Shown here in pieces: positions 22,818 to 31,695 of a stretch of 62,764 nucleotides of DNA. Every line of letters starts with the position of its first letter. The stretch's first letter is position 1. A program made the translations under genes and the position numbers. Source of the DNA: Dyella_A sp051962475. GTDB taxonomy: Bacteria > Pseudomonadota > Gammaproteobacteria > Xanthomonadales > Rhodanobacteraceae. The notes under the pieces were generated by a model. The model was given only the letters and a program-made list of their open reading frames with translations. It was not told the DNA's origin and ran no database searches. The DNA is taken from NCBI RefSeq assembly GCF_051962475.1, contig NZ_JBQCCF010000049.1:1-62764 (forward strand), written 5' to 3'.

Positions 22818-24590
22818 ATGAGCGACGCCACCGCCGAGACGCCCCGCCCTGCCCGCCGCATCGGCGCCCTGCGCCAGCTCTGGCCGTTCCTCAAGCCGCA
22901 CAAGGCGCTGGCGCTGGGCTGGCTGCTGTTTCTGGCGATGTCTTCCGGCGCCTCGCTGGTGCTGCCGATGGCGTTCCGCCACATCATCGACCAGGGCTTC
23001 GGCCACTCCAGCCTGGCGGTGATCAACGAGACCTTCCTGGCGCTGTTCGGCGTGGCGCTGGTGCTCGCCTTCGCCACGGCGGCGCGTTATTTCTGCATCA
23101 CCCTGCTCAGCGAACGCGCACTCGCCTCGCTGCGCGATGCACTGTACGCGCATGTGATCCGGCTCGACGTCGGCTTCTTCGAAAAGAGCCGCGTGGGTGA
23201 ACTCACCTCGCGCCTCAGCGCCGACACCGAGGTGGTGCAGGCACTGGTCGGCTCGGGCGTCTCGGTGGCGCTGCGCAGCGCGGTGATGCTGGTTGGCGCC
23301 GCCGTGGCGATGGTGTGGACCGCGCCCTCGCTGGCCGGGCTCACCGCGCTGGTGATTCCCGCGGTGATGCTGCCCATCCTGGTGTTCGGCCGACGCGTGC
23401 AGAAGCTGTCGCGCGCCAGCCAGGATCGCCTCGCCGACGCGGCCGCCATCGCCAACGAAACCCTCAACGCCTCCACCGCGGTGAAGGCGTATGCACGCGA
23501 AGGCATCGAGAGCAGCCGCTACGCCACCGCCATCTATCGCGCACTGGCCACCGCGCGCCGACGCATCGGCATGCGCTCGATGCTCACCATGGCGGTGATC
23601 GTGCTGGTATTCGGCGCCATCACGCTGGTGCTGTGGGCCGGAGCACGCCACGTGCTGACCGGCACGCTGGACGCCGGCATCCTCGGCCAGTTCGTGCTGT
23701 ACGCGGTGTTCGCCGCCGGCTCGGTGGCGGGCCTGTCCGAAGTGTGGGGCGACGTGCTGCGCGCGGCCGGCGCCATGGAACGTATCGGCGAGCTGCTGGC
23801 CGAACAGCCGGAGATTGCGGCGCCGGCCCAGCCGCTGGCGCTACCCAAGCCCACCCGTGGCGCGCTGCAGTTCGACCACGTCACCTTCCACTACCCCACG
23901 CGCCCCAACGCGGCGGCGCTGGAAGACTTCTCGCTGGCCGTGCAGCCGGGCGAGACGGTCGCGCTGGTCGGCCCCTCCGGCGCCGGCAAAAGCACCGTGT
24001 TCTCGCTGCTGCTGCGCTTCTACGATCCGCAATCCGGCTCGGTCACCCTCGATGGCGTGGACCTGCGCGCGCTCACCCTGCCCGACCTGCGCGGCGCCAT
24101 CGCGCTGGTGCCGCAGGAGACGATCATCTTCAGCGGCACCGCGGCGGACAACATCCGCTTCGGCCGCCAGGACGCCAGCGACGCCGAAGTGATCGAAGCG
24201 GCGAAAGCCGCCGAGGCGCACGAATTCATCAGCGCGCTGGACGACGGCTACCAGGCCGAGATGGGCGAGCGCGGCGTGCGCCTCTCCGGCGGCCAGCGCC
24301 AGCGCGTGGCGATCGCCCGCGCCATCCTGCGCGACGCGCCGCTGCTGCTGCTCGACGAAGCCACCTCGGCGCTCGACGCCCAATCCGAAGCGGCCATCCA
24401 GCAGGCGCTGGAGCGACTGGAAAAAGGCCGCACCACCCTGGTCATCGCCCATCGCCTCGCCACCGTGCAACGCGCCGACCGCATCGTGGTGATGGACGGC
24501 GGCCGCATCGTGGCCCAGGGCACGCACGAAAGCCTGCTGGCCGAGGGCGGCCTGTACGCGGAGCTGGCGAAGCTGCAGTTCGTCGCCTGA
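22818..24590 (+). CDS. ABC transporter, fused permease/ATPase (MsbA/lipid exporter-like)
   Basis: 590 residues with a six-helix exporter-type membrane domain (about 25-335) followed by the nucleotide-binding domain. The Walker A GPSGAGKST is at about 385-393, the Q-loop at VPQETI, the signature LSGGQRQR near 489, Walker B LLLLDEATSALD, and the switch VIAHRL. The protein forms a homodimeric type IV exporter, probably for lipids or hydrophobic compounds. Its start is ATG 22818, with only a weak ribosome-binding site. It is convergent with the metal-regulator gene, six bases separating the stops. Confidence 0.88.
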   Translation: MSDATAETPRPARRIGALRQLWPFLKPHKALALGWLLFLAMSSGASLVLPMAFRHIIDQGFGHSSLAVINETFLALFGVALVLAFATAARYFCITLLSERALASLRDALYAHVIRLDVGFFEKSRVGELTSRLSADTEVVQALVGSGVSVALRSAVMLVGAAVAMVWTAPSLAGLTALVIPAVMLPILVFGRRVQKLSRASQDRLADAAAIANETLNASTAVKAYAREGIESSRYATAIYRALATARRRIGMRSMLTMAVIVLVFGAITLVLWAGARHVLTGTLDAGILGQFVLYAVFAAGSVAGLSEVWGDVLRAAGAMERIGELLAEQPEIAAPAQPLALPKPTRGALQFDHVTFHYPTRPNAAALEDFSLAVQPGETVALVGPSGAGKSTVFSLLLRFYDPQSGSVTLDGVDLRALTLPDLRGAIALVPQETIIFSGTAADNIRFGRQDASDAEVIEAAKAAEAHEFISALDDGYQAEMGERGVRLSGGQRQRVAIARAILRDAPLLLLDEATSALDAQSEAAIQQALERLEKGRTTLVIAHRLATVQRADRIVVMDGGRIVAQGTHESLLAEGGLYAELAKLQFVA

Positions 24591-24596
24591 TAGCGG

Positions 24597-24866
24597 CTAC
24601 TTCATGTAGCTGCGCAACACCGCCAACACGGGCGCCAGCTCTTCTTCCGGCATGCCACTGTCCTGACCGCCCACGTGCGCGGTCAGGTGGCCTTCCATCA
24701 TCTGGAAGATCAGACCGTTGACGGCGCCGCGGACGGCGGCCAGCTGCTGCAGCACGGCGCCGCATTCGGCGCCCTCGGCGATGGCGCGTTCCACCGAGCC
24801 GAGCTGGCCGCCGATGCGGCGCACCCGCGCCAGCAGCTTCTTCGCATCACCTTGCACATGGGACAT
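24597..24866 (-). CDS. dmeR: Metal-sensing repressor of the CsoR/RcnR family (DmeR-like)
   Basis: 89 residues, all-helical DUF156 family. His3, Cys35, His60 and His64 are all present, which is the ligand set of the Ni/Co sensor RcnR rather than the Cys/Cys/His copper set of CsoR or the formaldehyde sensor FrmR. It is divergent from a CDF exporter with a 50-base shared gap containing an RcnR-type operator (24883-24899). Metal binding would release DNA and derepress the exporter. The symbol follows dmeRF pairs described in rhizobia. Confidence 0.85.
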   Translation of the reverse strand: MSHVQGDAKKLLARVRRIGGQLGSVERAIAEGAECGAVLQQLAAVRGAVNGLIFQMMEGHLTAHVGGQDSGMPEEELAPVLAVLRSYMK

Positions 24867-24882
24867 GTCCTGCTCCTGACCT

Positions 24883-24899
24883 ATACTGCGGGGGAGTAT
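24883..24899. promoter_or_regulatory. RcnR/DmeR-type operator between dmeR and dmeF
   Basis: ATACT and AGTAT arms flank a G-rich centre of seven bases. The core TACT-GCGGGGG-AGTA (24884-24898) has the same 15-base length and nearly the same sequence as the E. coli RcnR site (TACT, six G, N, AGTA). It occupies the middle of the 50-base divergent gap and could control both genes. Confidence 0.85.
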
Positions 24900-24916
24900 C
24901 CAATCGACACCCGCCC

Positions 24917-25879
24917 ATGACCACCATCGACGTTTCCGCCCACCGGCACGATCACCGGTTTACCCACGACACCCGCCATGCGGAGCGTAATACCCGCCGC
25001 GTGGTGGCGATCACCCTGGTGATGATGGTGGTGGAGGTGGTGGGTGGCTATGCGCTCAACTCCATGGCCCTGCTGGCCGACGGCTGGCACATGAGTTCGC
25101 ACGCGCTGGCGATGGGTTTGTCGCTGGGCGCCTATGTACTGGCGCGGCGCTACGCGAACGATCGTCGCTTCGCCTTCGGCACCTGGAAAATCGAGATCCT
25201 CGGCGCCTTCAGCAGCGCGCTGCTGCTGGGCGTGGTGGCCGCGCTGATGCTGTGGCAGTCGGTCGAGCGCATGTTTTCGCCCAGCCCGATCCACTACGAC
25301 GAGGCGATCGCGATCGCCGTGCTCGGCCTGACGGTGAACCTGCTGTGCGCCTGGCTGCTGCGCGACACGCCGCATGATCACGGCCACGGTCACTCGCATG
25401 AGCATGGCCACCACGAGCATGGCCACAACCATCGCGGCCACGGCCACCACGACGTCAACCTGCGCGCGGCCTATATCCACGTGATCGCCGACGCTGCCAC
25501 CTCGCTGCTGGCGATCGGCGCCCTGCTCGGCGGCCGCTTCTTCGGCGCGTCATGGCTGGATCCGATGATGGGGATTGTCGGCGCGGTGCTGGTGACACGC
25601 TGGGCGATCGGGCTGCTGCGCGAGTCCGGCGCCATCCTGCTCGATGCCGAGATGCACCATCCGGTGGTGGAGGAAGTCCACGAGGTGGTGCGCGAGCAGC
25701 TGCCGCAGGCAGCCATCAGTGACCTGCACGTGTGGCGCGTGGGCCGCGGCAGCTACGCATGTGTACTTGCCCTGGTCAGCCACGAGCCGGTGACACCGGC
25801 GCAGGTGCGCGAGCACCTGTCGGTGCACGAGGAGCTGGTCCACGTCACCGTGGAAGTGATTACCCCGACCGAGGCCTGA
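24917..25879 (+). CDS. dmeF: CDF family Co/Ni efflux transporter (DmeF-like)
   Basis: 320 residues, six predicted helices, cation diffusion facilitator. The first metal site reads ADGWHMSSHA (HxxxH, as in DmeF rather than the HxxxD of ZitB), and the second is HVIADAATS (HxxxD). A His-rich cytoplasmic loop (about residues 153-178) holds more than a dozen His. A C-terminal ferredoxin-like cytosolic domain follows (AISDLHVWRVGRGSYACVLAL). It exports divalent cobalt or nickel in exchange for protons at the inner membrane. Regulated by the divergent DmeR. Confidence 0.88.
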   Translation: MTTIDVSAHRHDHRFTHDTRHAERNTRRVVAITLVMMVVEVVGGYALNSMALLADGWHMSSHALAMGLSLGAYVLARRYANDRRFAFGTWKIEILGAFSSALLLGVVAALMLWQSVERMFSPSPIHYDEAIAIAVLGLTVNLLCAWLLRDTPHDHGHGHSHEHGHHEHGHNHRGHGHHDVNLRAAYIHVIADAATSLLAIGALLGGRFFGASWLDPMMGIVGAVLVTRWAIGLLRESGAILLDAEMHHPVVEEVHEVVREQLPQAAISDLHVWRVGRGSYACVLALVSHEPVTPAQVREHLSVHEELVHVTVEVITPTEA

Positions 25880-25931
25880 CGCGCTGGGCCAGGCGGGCTA
25901 AGCTGGGCGGCCGTTTCCGTTCGATCCCGTC

Positions 25932-26489
25932 ATGTCCATCGTCCTCACCCCGTTCGCCCGCGCCCGCCTGTTTCCCCGCGAGTCCCGCCGCAACACGATC
26001 CAGGACTGCAGCCCCGACGCCTTCGAGCAGCGCCTCAACGAGGAGGCCCCGCTGAAGGTGCTGGAGGGCTACGCGCCGTTCTGCCGCCTGCACGTGCACC
26101 GCAACTGGACCTCCACGCGCTGCATGGCCGTGCCCATCACCGACGCCAACCGCCACCTGCTGCGCTCGGCCTACGAGGCCCGCACCAAGCAGGAGCTGCC
26201 GGTGCTGGTGCGCTGGTTCGAGGGCGTCGAGCCGCCCGTGGCGAACTACCTGCTGCCGATCCTCTACAGCCGCGAACAGCTGGCCAAGGAAGGCGAGCCC
26301 ATCGACGCCGACTGGGGCGTGGTCGGCTGCCTCTACACGATGGAGCCGAAAGAGATTCCGATGGTGCCGATCACCATGCTGCGCAACGCGCTGGGCGTGG
26401 AGGAAGGCGGCTCCGGCGTGCCGCTGGATCGCGAGGCTTATCGGCGCGCTGCCGCGTTCTGGGATGCGCACGCGAACTGGCGGGGCTGA
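25932..26489 (+). CDS. DUF3228 family protein
   Basis: 185 residues, no signal peptide or membrane helix. Conserved-looking blocks are RNTIQDCSPDAFEQRLN, APFCRLHVHRNWTSTRC and DADWGVVGCLYTMEPKEIPMVPITMLRNALG, which fit the DUF3228 family. No biochemical role is known. It is followed by a 9-bp inverted repeat that may end its transcript. Confidence 0.8.
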   Translation: MSIVLTPFARARLFPRESRRNTIQDCSPDAFEQRLNEEAPLKVLEGYAPFCRLHVHRNWTSTRCMAVPITDANRHLLRSAYEARTKQELPVLVRWFEGVEPPVANYLLPILYSREQLAKEGEPIDADWGVVGCLYTMEPKEIPMVPITMLRNALGVEEGGSGVPLDREAYRRAAAFWDAHANWRG

Positions 26490-26500
26490 AGCCCCATGCC

Positions 26501-26533
26501 TCGTCTCGCGTCGGGGCGGGCGTAGCGAGACGA
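26501..26533 (+). terminator. Inverted repeat after the DUF3228 gene
   Basis: TCGTCTCGC (26501-26509) pairs perfectly with GCGAGACGA (26525-26533), with a 15-base loop, 11 bases past the stop codon. No T-run follows, so it may be a Rho-assisted or processing hairpin rather than a strict intrinsic terminator. Confidence 0.4.
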
Positions 26534-26540
26534 CCTAGTT

Positions 26541-26637
26541 CCCGGCAAACGGTATCGGTAAGAGAAATTGCCGGGCCGCCAGTGGGAACCGAGGTGGGTT
26601 TTCGCCCGTAAGACGAGTTGCGGGAACCACCTGTTCC
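26541..26637 (+). promoter_or_regulatory. Two-hairpin leader region before the DNA-repair operon
   Basis: CCCGGCAA (26541-26548) pairs with TTGCCGGG (26568-26575). A second element pairs GGAAC (26585-26589) plus GGTGG (26593-26597) with CCACC (26627-26631) plus GTTCC (26633-26637). Both stand upstream of the exonuclease start at 26689. They could be a 5' leader structure or operator. No known riboswitch class is recognised. Confidence 0.4.
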
Positions 26638-26688
26638 TCATGACCTGGCGACCTCGCCTGCACGCTCCGCTCGACAGACTCGCTATCG

Positions 26689-27696
26689 ATGGACCACGCC
26701 CTGCTCCAGCCCCGGCCGGAAGGTCTCTACTGCCCAGCCGGCAATTTCTTCATCGATCCGCTGCAGCCGGTGCCGCGGGCGGTGGTCACGCATGCGCACG
26801 CCGATCACGCCCGCGCCGGCAGTGGGCATTACGACGTCGCCGCCGCGGGCGTCGGACTGATGCGGGAGCGGCTGGGCGCAGACTCGACCATCGATGCCCA
26901 CGACTACGGCGAGACGTTCCGCATGGGGCCGGTGACGGTGTCGCTGCACCCTGCCGGCCACGTGCTGGGCTCGGCGCAGGTGCGGATGGAGTACGAGGGG
27001 CGCGTGGTGGTGGTGTCGGGTGACTACAAGCGCGATCCGGACCCGACCTGCGTGCCGTTTGAGCCGGTGCCGTGCGACGTGTTTGTCACCGAATCCACGT
27101 TTGGATTGCCGGTGTACCGCTGGCCACCGATGGATGCCGTGATCGACGACCTGCTGGCGTGGTGGGATGACTGTGCGCGGCGTGGGGTGCCGGCGGTGCT
27201 GTTCTGCTACGCGCTGGGCAAGGCTCAGCGCATCCTGGCGGAGCTGGCCGCGCGCGTCGACCGCACGGTGCACTTGCATGGCGCGATGCTGCAGCTGGTA
27301 GCGCAGTACCGCGAGGCCGGTGTGCGCATGGTGCCCACCGAGCCGGTGAGCGAGTCGGCGCGCGGTCGCGACTTCGCCGGCGAACTGATCCTGGCGCCGC
27401 CCTCGGCCGCGGGTTCGCCGTGGATGAAACGCTTCGGCAAGGCCTCCACCGGCTTTGCCTCGGGCTGGATGCAGATACGCGGCAGCCGTCGGCGGCGCGG
27501 CTACGACCGCGGCTTCGTGGTGTCCGATCACGCCGACTGGCCGGGCTTGCTGCAGAGCGTGCAGCAGAGCGGCGCGAGCCGCATCTACGTCACCCACGGC
27601 GATGGCGAGGCGCTGATCCGCCATCTGTGCGATCTCGGCCACGACGCCCAGCCGCTGCGCCTGCTGCGCGAGCGCGATAGCGAGAGCGGCGGCTGA
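26689..27696 (+). CDS. Ligase-associated DNA exonuclease, MBL fold
   Basis: 335-residue metallo-beta-lactamase-fold nuclease of the type found with ATP-dependent ligases. The metal motif THAHADH is at about residues 34-40 (His35, His37, Asp39, His40). A further GHVLGSAQV and VSGDYKRDPDPTC follow, and the C-terminal beta-CASP-like part ends with VVSDHADWPGLLQ and IYVTHGDGEAL. It is first of four consecutive genes with overlapping ends. The P. putida homologue is a manganese-dependent DNA exonuclease/endonuclease; here the activity is inferred. Confidence 0.88.
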   Translation: MDHALLQPRPEGLYCPAGNFFIDPLQPVPRAVVTHAHADHARAGSGHYDVAAAGVGLMRERLGADSTIDAHDYGETFRMGPVTVSLHPAGHVLGSAQVRMEYEGRVVVVSGDYKRDPDPTCVPFEPVPCDVFVTESTFGLPVYRWPPMDAVIDDLLAWWDDCARRGVPAVLFCYALGKAQRILAELAARVDRTVHLHGAMLQLVAQYREAGVRMVPTEPVSESARGRDFAGELILAPPSAAGSPWMKRFGKASTGFASGWMQIRGSRRRRGYDRGFVVSDHADWPGLLQSVQQSGASRIYVTHGDGEALIRHLCDLGHDAQPLRLLRERDSESGG

Positions 27697-29291
27697 TGCG
27701 CCGGTTCGCCGCGCTCTATGCCGAGCTGGACCGCACCGCCTCGACGCTGGCCAAGCGCGAGGCAATCACGGCGTATCTGCGCGAGGCGCCACCGGCCGAC
27801 GCCGCCTGGGCCGTGCATGTGCTCGGCGGCGGCAAGCTGCGCCGGCTGGCGACCTCCACCGAGCTGCGCCAGGCGTTGGCCGCGTCTACCGGCTACGCCG
27901 ACTGGCTGATCGACGAGAGCTACCAGCACGTGGGCGACCTGGCCGAGACCATCGCGCTGATGCTGCCGCCGGGCGACGGCTCGCTGGGCGAGGTGCCGCT
28001 GCACGTGTGGCTGGAGCAGCGCCTGCCCGCGCTGGCCAAGATGGACGGCACCGAGCGCATCGCCACGCTGCAGAGCTGGTGGCGCGCGCTGAAACCGGAG
28101 CAGGTGTTTCTGCTCAACAAGCTGATCACCGGCTCGCTGCGCGTGGGCGTGTCGCAGCGGCTGGTGGTGCAGGCGCTGGCGGCGTGGTCCGGCCAACCGA
28201 CCGACCTCATCGCGCACCGCCTGAGCGGCACGTGGAGGCCCACCGCCACCGCGCTCGCCGCGCTGGCGGCCCCCGTGGGCGAGGACGAGCACCTGGCCGA
28301 TCGCCCCTACCCGTTCTTCCTTGCCTCGCCGCTGGAGGGCGATGTCGCCGCGCTGGGCGACCCGCGCGACTGGCTGGCCGAGTGGAAGTGGGACGGTATC
28401 CGCGCTCAGCTGATGTGGCGCGACGGCCGCGCCGGGCTGTGGTCGCGCGGCGAGGAACGCCTGGACGGCCGCTTCCCGGAAATCGAACAGGCAGCAGCCT
28501 CCTTGCCGATGGATGGCGTGCTCGACGGCGAGCTGCTGGCCTGGGACGTGCAGACGGCCAAACCGCTGCCGTTCACCGCGTTGCAAAAGCGCATCGGCAA
28601 GCTCAAGCCCGGCCCGAAGCTGCTGGCGGGCACGCCGGTGCGCTTCATGGCCTACGACCTGATGGAGCGGGCCGGCGAAGACCTGCGCGAGCGACCGCTG
28701 CACGAGCGCCGCGGCTTGCTGGCCGACCTGCTCGCACCGGCGGATGAGGCGCTGATGCTGTCACCCGCGCTGGTGGCCGATGCGTGGGACACGCTCACCA
28801 CCGAACGCACGCAGTCGCGCGAACGGCAGACCGAAGGCCTGATGCTCAAGCGGATCGATTCGCCCTATCGCGTGGGACGCAAACGCGGCGACTGGTGGAA
28901 GTGGAAGGTGGACCCGCACACCATCGACGCCGTGCTGCTTTATGCCCAGCCCGGCCACGGCCGCCGCTCCGGCCTGTTCACCGACTACAGCTTCGGCGTC
29001 TGGCACGAGGGCGAACTGGTGACGGTGGCCAAGGCCTATTCCGGCCTGGACGACGCCGAGATCGCCCGCCTGGACCGCTGGATCCGCGCGCACACCACCG
29101 AGCGCTTCGGGCCGGTGCGCGCGGTGGAACCGGTGCACGTGTTCGAGCTGGCGTTCGAGGCCGTGCAGCTCTCTGGCCGCCACAAATCCGGCGTGGCCGT
29201 ACGCTTTCCGCGCATCGCCCGCTGGCGCACCGACAAGCAACCTGCCGATGCCGACCACCTCGACGACCTCCGCCGCCTGGCGACGGGCTGA
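27696..29291 (+). CDS. ATP-dependent DNA ligase (LigB-type, repair cluster)
   Basis: 531 residues. An N-terminal DNA-binding domain of about 200 residues precedes the nucleotidyltransferase domain, with motif I EWKWDGIRAQL (Lys231 is the adenylation site). Motif III follows (GELLAWD), then motif IV (EGLMLKRIDSPYRVGRKRGD) and motif V (WWKWKVDPH). The OB-fold domain ends the protein. The ATG shares one base with the preceding stop (TGATG). It seals nicks in DNA repair together with the neighbouring helicase and nucleases. Distinct from the NAD-dependent replicative ligase, which is not in this window. Confidence 0.92.
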   Translation: MRRFAALYAELDRTASTLAKREAITAYLREAPPADAAWAVHVLGGGKLRRLATSTELRQALAASTGYADWLIDESYQHVGDLAETIALMLPPGDGSLGEVPLHVWLEQRLPALAKMDGTERIATLQSWWRALKPEQVFLLNKLITGSLRVGVSQRLVVQALAAWSGQPTDLIAHRLSGTWRPTATALAALAAPVGEDEHLADRPYPFFLASPLEGDVAALGDPRDWLAEWKWDGIRAQLMWRDGRAGLWSRGEERLDGRFPEIEQAAASLPMDGVLDGELLAWDVQTAKPLPFTALQKRIGKLKPGPKLLAGTPVRFMAYDLMERAGEDLRERPLHERRGLLADLLAPADEALMLSPALVADAWDTLTTERTQSRERQTEGLMLKRIDSPYRVGRKRGDWWKWKVDPHTIDAVLLYAQPGHGRRSGLFTDYSFGVWHEGELVTVAKAYSGLDDAEIARLDRWIRAHTTERFGPVRAVEPVHVFELAFEAVQLSGRHKSGVAVRFPRIARWRTDKQPADADHLDDLRRLATG

Positions 29292-31695
29292 AGCCCACCT
29301 GCGCGACTGGTTCGCCGCGCTGGGCCGCAAGCCCGCGCCGTTCCAGCGCGCCGCGTGGAAAGCCTGGGGCGACAGCCGCAGCGGGCTGATCCACGCGCCC
29401 ACCGGCACCGGCAAGACGCTGGCCGCGGTGGGTGGGCCGCTGATCGATGGCCTGCTGCATCCGGCCAGGGGGCTGCAGCTGTTGTGGATCACTCCGCTGC
29501 GCTCGCTGGCCACCGACACCACCGGGCATCTCACGGCGGCCGTGGAGGCGATGGAGCTGCCGTGGCGCGTGCTGCGTCGCACCGGCGACAGCTCCAGCGC
29601 CGAGCGCGCCCGCCTGCGACGCGGCGACTGCGAACTGCTGGTGACCACGCCGGAGAGCCTGGCGCTGCTGCTGAGCTATCCCGATACCGCCGCACGCTTC
29701 GCCAACCTGCGCGGCGTGGTGGTGGACGAGTGGCACGAGCTGATCGCCAGCAAGCGCGGCACGCTGCTGCAGCTGGGGCTGGCGCGCCTGCGCACGCTGC
29801 GCCCGGAGCTGCGCGTGTGGGGCCTGTCGGCCACGCTGGGCAATCTGCATGAGGCGATGCACACGCTGGCCGGCGACGGCGGCGTGCTGATCGGAAGCGC
29901 CGCGCGCAAGCGCGTACGTATCGACAGCGCCCTGCCCGGCCCCGGCGAGCGCTTTCCCTGGGCAGGACACCTGGGCCTGAGTCAGCTCGGACGCGTGGTG
30001 CAGGCGGTGTTGGAGGTGCGCACCGCGCTGGTGTTCGCCAACACGCGTTCACAAGCCGAGCTGTGGCACGAGGCGCTGGCCGCGGTGTGGCCCGAGTCGC
30101 CCGAGACGCTGGCCGTGCATCACGGCTCGATCGATCCCCAGCTGCGCCTGGCCACCGAGGAAGGCCTGCGCACGGGCACGCTGCGCTGCGTGGTGGCGAC
30201 GTCGAGCCTGGATCTGGGCGTAGATTTCTCCACCGTCGATCGGGTGATCCAGATCGGCAGCCCCAAGGGCGTGGCCCGGCTGCTGCAGCGCGCGGGACGC
30301 AGCGGGCATGCGCCGGGCGTGCCGTCGAGCATCCTGTGCGTACCCACTCACCTGCTGGAGCTGGCCGAGATCGCCGCGGCGCGACGAGCACTGGCAGCCG
30401 GTCAGCTGGAACCGAGACATCCGCTGCGCGGCTGCCTCGACGTGCTGGCGCAGCACCTGCTCACGCTCGCTCTGGGTGGTGGCTTCCAGGTGGACCAAGC
30501 CTATGCGGAAGTGGGCACCACCCGCCCTTACGCGCAACTGCCGCGCGACCAGTTCGACGCGGTGCTGCACTACCTCGAATACGGCGGCACGGCGCTGGCC
30601 GGCTATCCCGAGTATCACAAGCTGGTGCGCGACGACGACGGCATCTGCCGGGTGGAGAGCAGGCGCGTGGCGCGGCTGCACCGGCTCTCGATCGGCACCA
30701 TCACCGCCGACGGCAGCGTGCAGGTGCGTTATCTCAAAGGCCCACGGCTCGGGGCGGTGGAAGAGAGCTTCATCGCGCGGCTGCGACCGGGCGACCGCTT
30801 TTTGTTCGCCGGCCGCCACCTGGCGCTGGTGCGCGTGCGCGACATGACCGCCTACGTGCGCCAGGCCAGCAATCGCCAGGGCGGCGTACCGCGCTGGATG
30901 GGCGGACGACTGCCTCTGTCCGGCGAACTGTCCGCCGAGTTGCGCCGCGTGCTCGCCGACGCCGACGCGAGCGAGACGGAAATGAAGGCGCTGCGGCCAC
31001 TGCTGGCGATCCAGCGCGCGCAGTCGCATCTGCCGCAGGCAAACGAGCTGCTGGTGGAACGTGCACACACCCGCGAGGGCGACTACCTGTTCGTCTATCC
31101 GTTTGCCGGCCGCCTCGCGCATGAGGGGCTGGCGGCCGTCATCGCCTACCGCCTCGCGCAGCGCGCTCCGGCCGACTACGGCTACGCGGTGAACGACTAC
31201 GGCCTGGCCATCACCGCGCGCAAGCTGCCGCCGGTGGATGCGCAGACCATGCGTGAACTGCTGCATCCGTGGGGCCTGCGTCGGGACATCCGCGCCAGCA
31301 TCAACCTAGCCGAGCTGGCGCGGCGGCAGTTTCGCGAGGTGGCGCGGGTGGCTGGGCTGGTGTTCAACGGCTACCCGGGGCAGGACAAGACGCTGCGCCA
31401 GTTGCAGGTGTCCAGCGGGCTGCTGTTCGACGTGCTGCGCCAGCACGATCCGGCGCATCCGCTGCTGTGGCAGGCCGAGCGCGACGTGCTCGACCAGCAA
31501 CTCGACTACCCGCGTCTGCGCGACGCGCTGCTGCAGGCCGCGCGCGGGGTGCTGCGTTACGTAGAGACACCGCGGCTCACGCCGCTGGCATTTCCGCTGT
31601 GGGTGGAACGCCTGCGCGGCGGCGTGCACGCGGACGACTGGAAAAGCCGCGTGGAGCGCATGCTCACGCAGCTGGAAAAGGCCGCCGACCGATGA
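29248..31695 (+). CDS. Ligase-associated DEXH helicase (Lhr-Core)
   Basis: 815 residues. Walker A is APTGTGKT at about 50-57, motif II is DEWH at about 160-163, and the RecA2 motifs include LVFANTRSQAELWHEAL, STVDRVIQIGSPKGVARLLQRAGRSGH. A winged-helix and Lhr-specific C-terminal region follows. This is the Lhr-Core type, a 3'-to-5' ssDNA translocase. It overlaps the ligase gene by 44 bases, which indicates tight translational coupling. Confidence 0.93.
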   Translation: MPTTSTTSAAWRRAEAHLRDWFAALGRKPAPFQRAAWKAWGDSRSGLIHAPTGTGKTLAAVGGPLIDGLLHPARGLQLLWITPLRSLATDTTGHLTAAVEAMELPWRVLRRTGDSSSAERARLRRGDCELLVTTPESLALLLSYPDTAARFANLRGVVVDEWHELIASKRGTLLQLGLARLRTLRPELRVWGLSATLGNLHEAMHTLAGDGGVLIGSAARKRVRIDSALPGPGERFPWAGHLGLSQLGRVVQAVLEVRTALVFANTRSQAELWHEALAAVWPESPETLAVHHGSIDPQLRLATEEGLRTGTLRCVVATSSLDLGVDFSTVDRVIQIGSPKGVARLLQRAGRSGHAPGVPSSILCVPTHLLELAEIAAARRALAAGQLEPRHPLRGCLDVLAQHLLTLALGGGFQVDQAYAEVGTTRPYAQLPRDQFDAVLHYLEYGGTALAGYPEYHKLVRDDDGICRVESRRVARLHRLSIGTITADGSVQVRYLKGPRLGAVEESFIARLRPGDRFLFAGRHLALVRVRDMTAYVRQASNRQGGVPRWMGGRLPLSGELSAELRRVLADADASETEMKALRPLLAIQRAQSHLPQANELLVERAHTREGDYLFVYPFAGRLAHEGLAAVIAYRLAQRAPADYGYAVNDYGLAITARKLPPVDAQTMRELLHPWGLRRDIRASINLAELARRQFREVARVAGLVFNGYPGQDKTLRQLQVSSGLLFDVLRQHDPAHPLLWQAERDVLDQQLDYPRLRDALLQAARGVLRYVETPRLTPLAFPLWVERLRGGVHADDWKSRVERMLTQLEKAADR

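Noticed and set aside
24591..24596. A terminator between the ABC exporter and dmeR
   Set aside because: Only six bases separate the convergent stops, so any terminator would lie inside a coding region and none is clear.
25375..25450. His-coding repetitive stretch that might be a repeat or CRISPR-like array
   Set aside because: It is the His-rich metal-binding loop of the CDF exporter; codons vary and there are no equal-length spacers.
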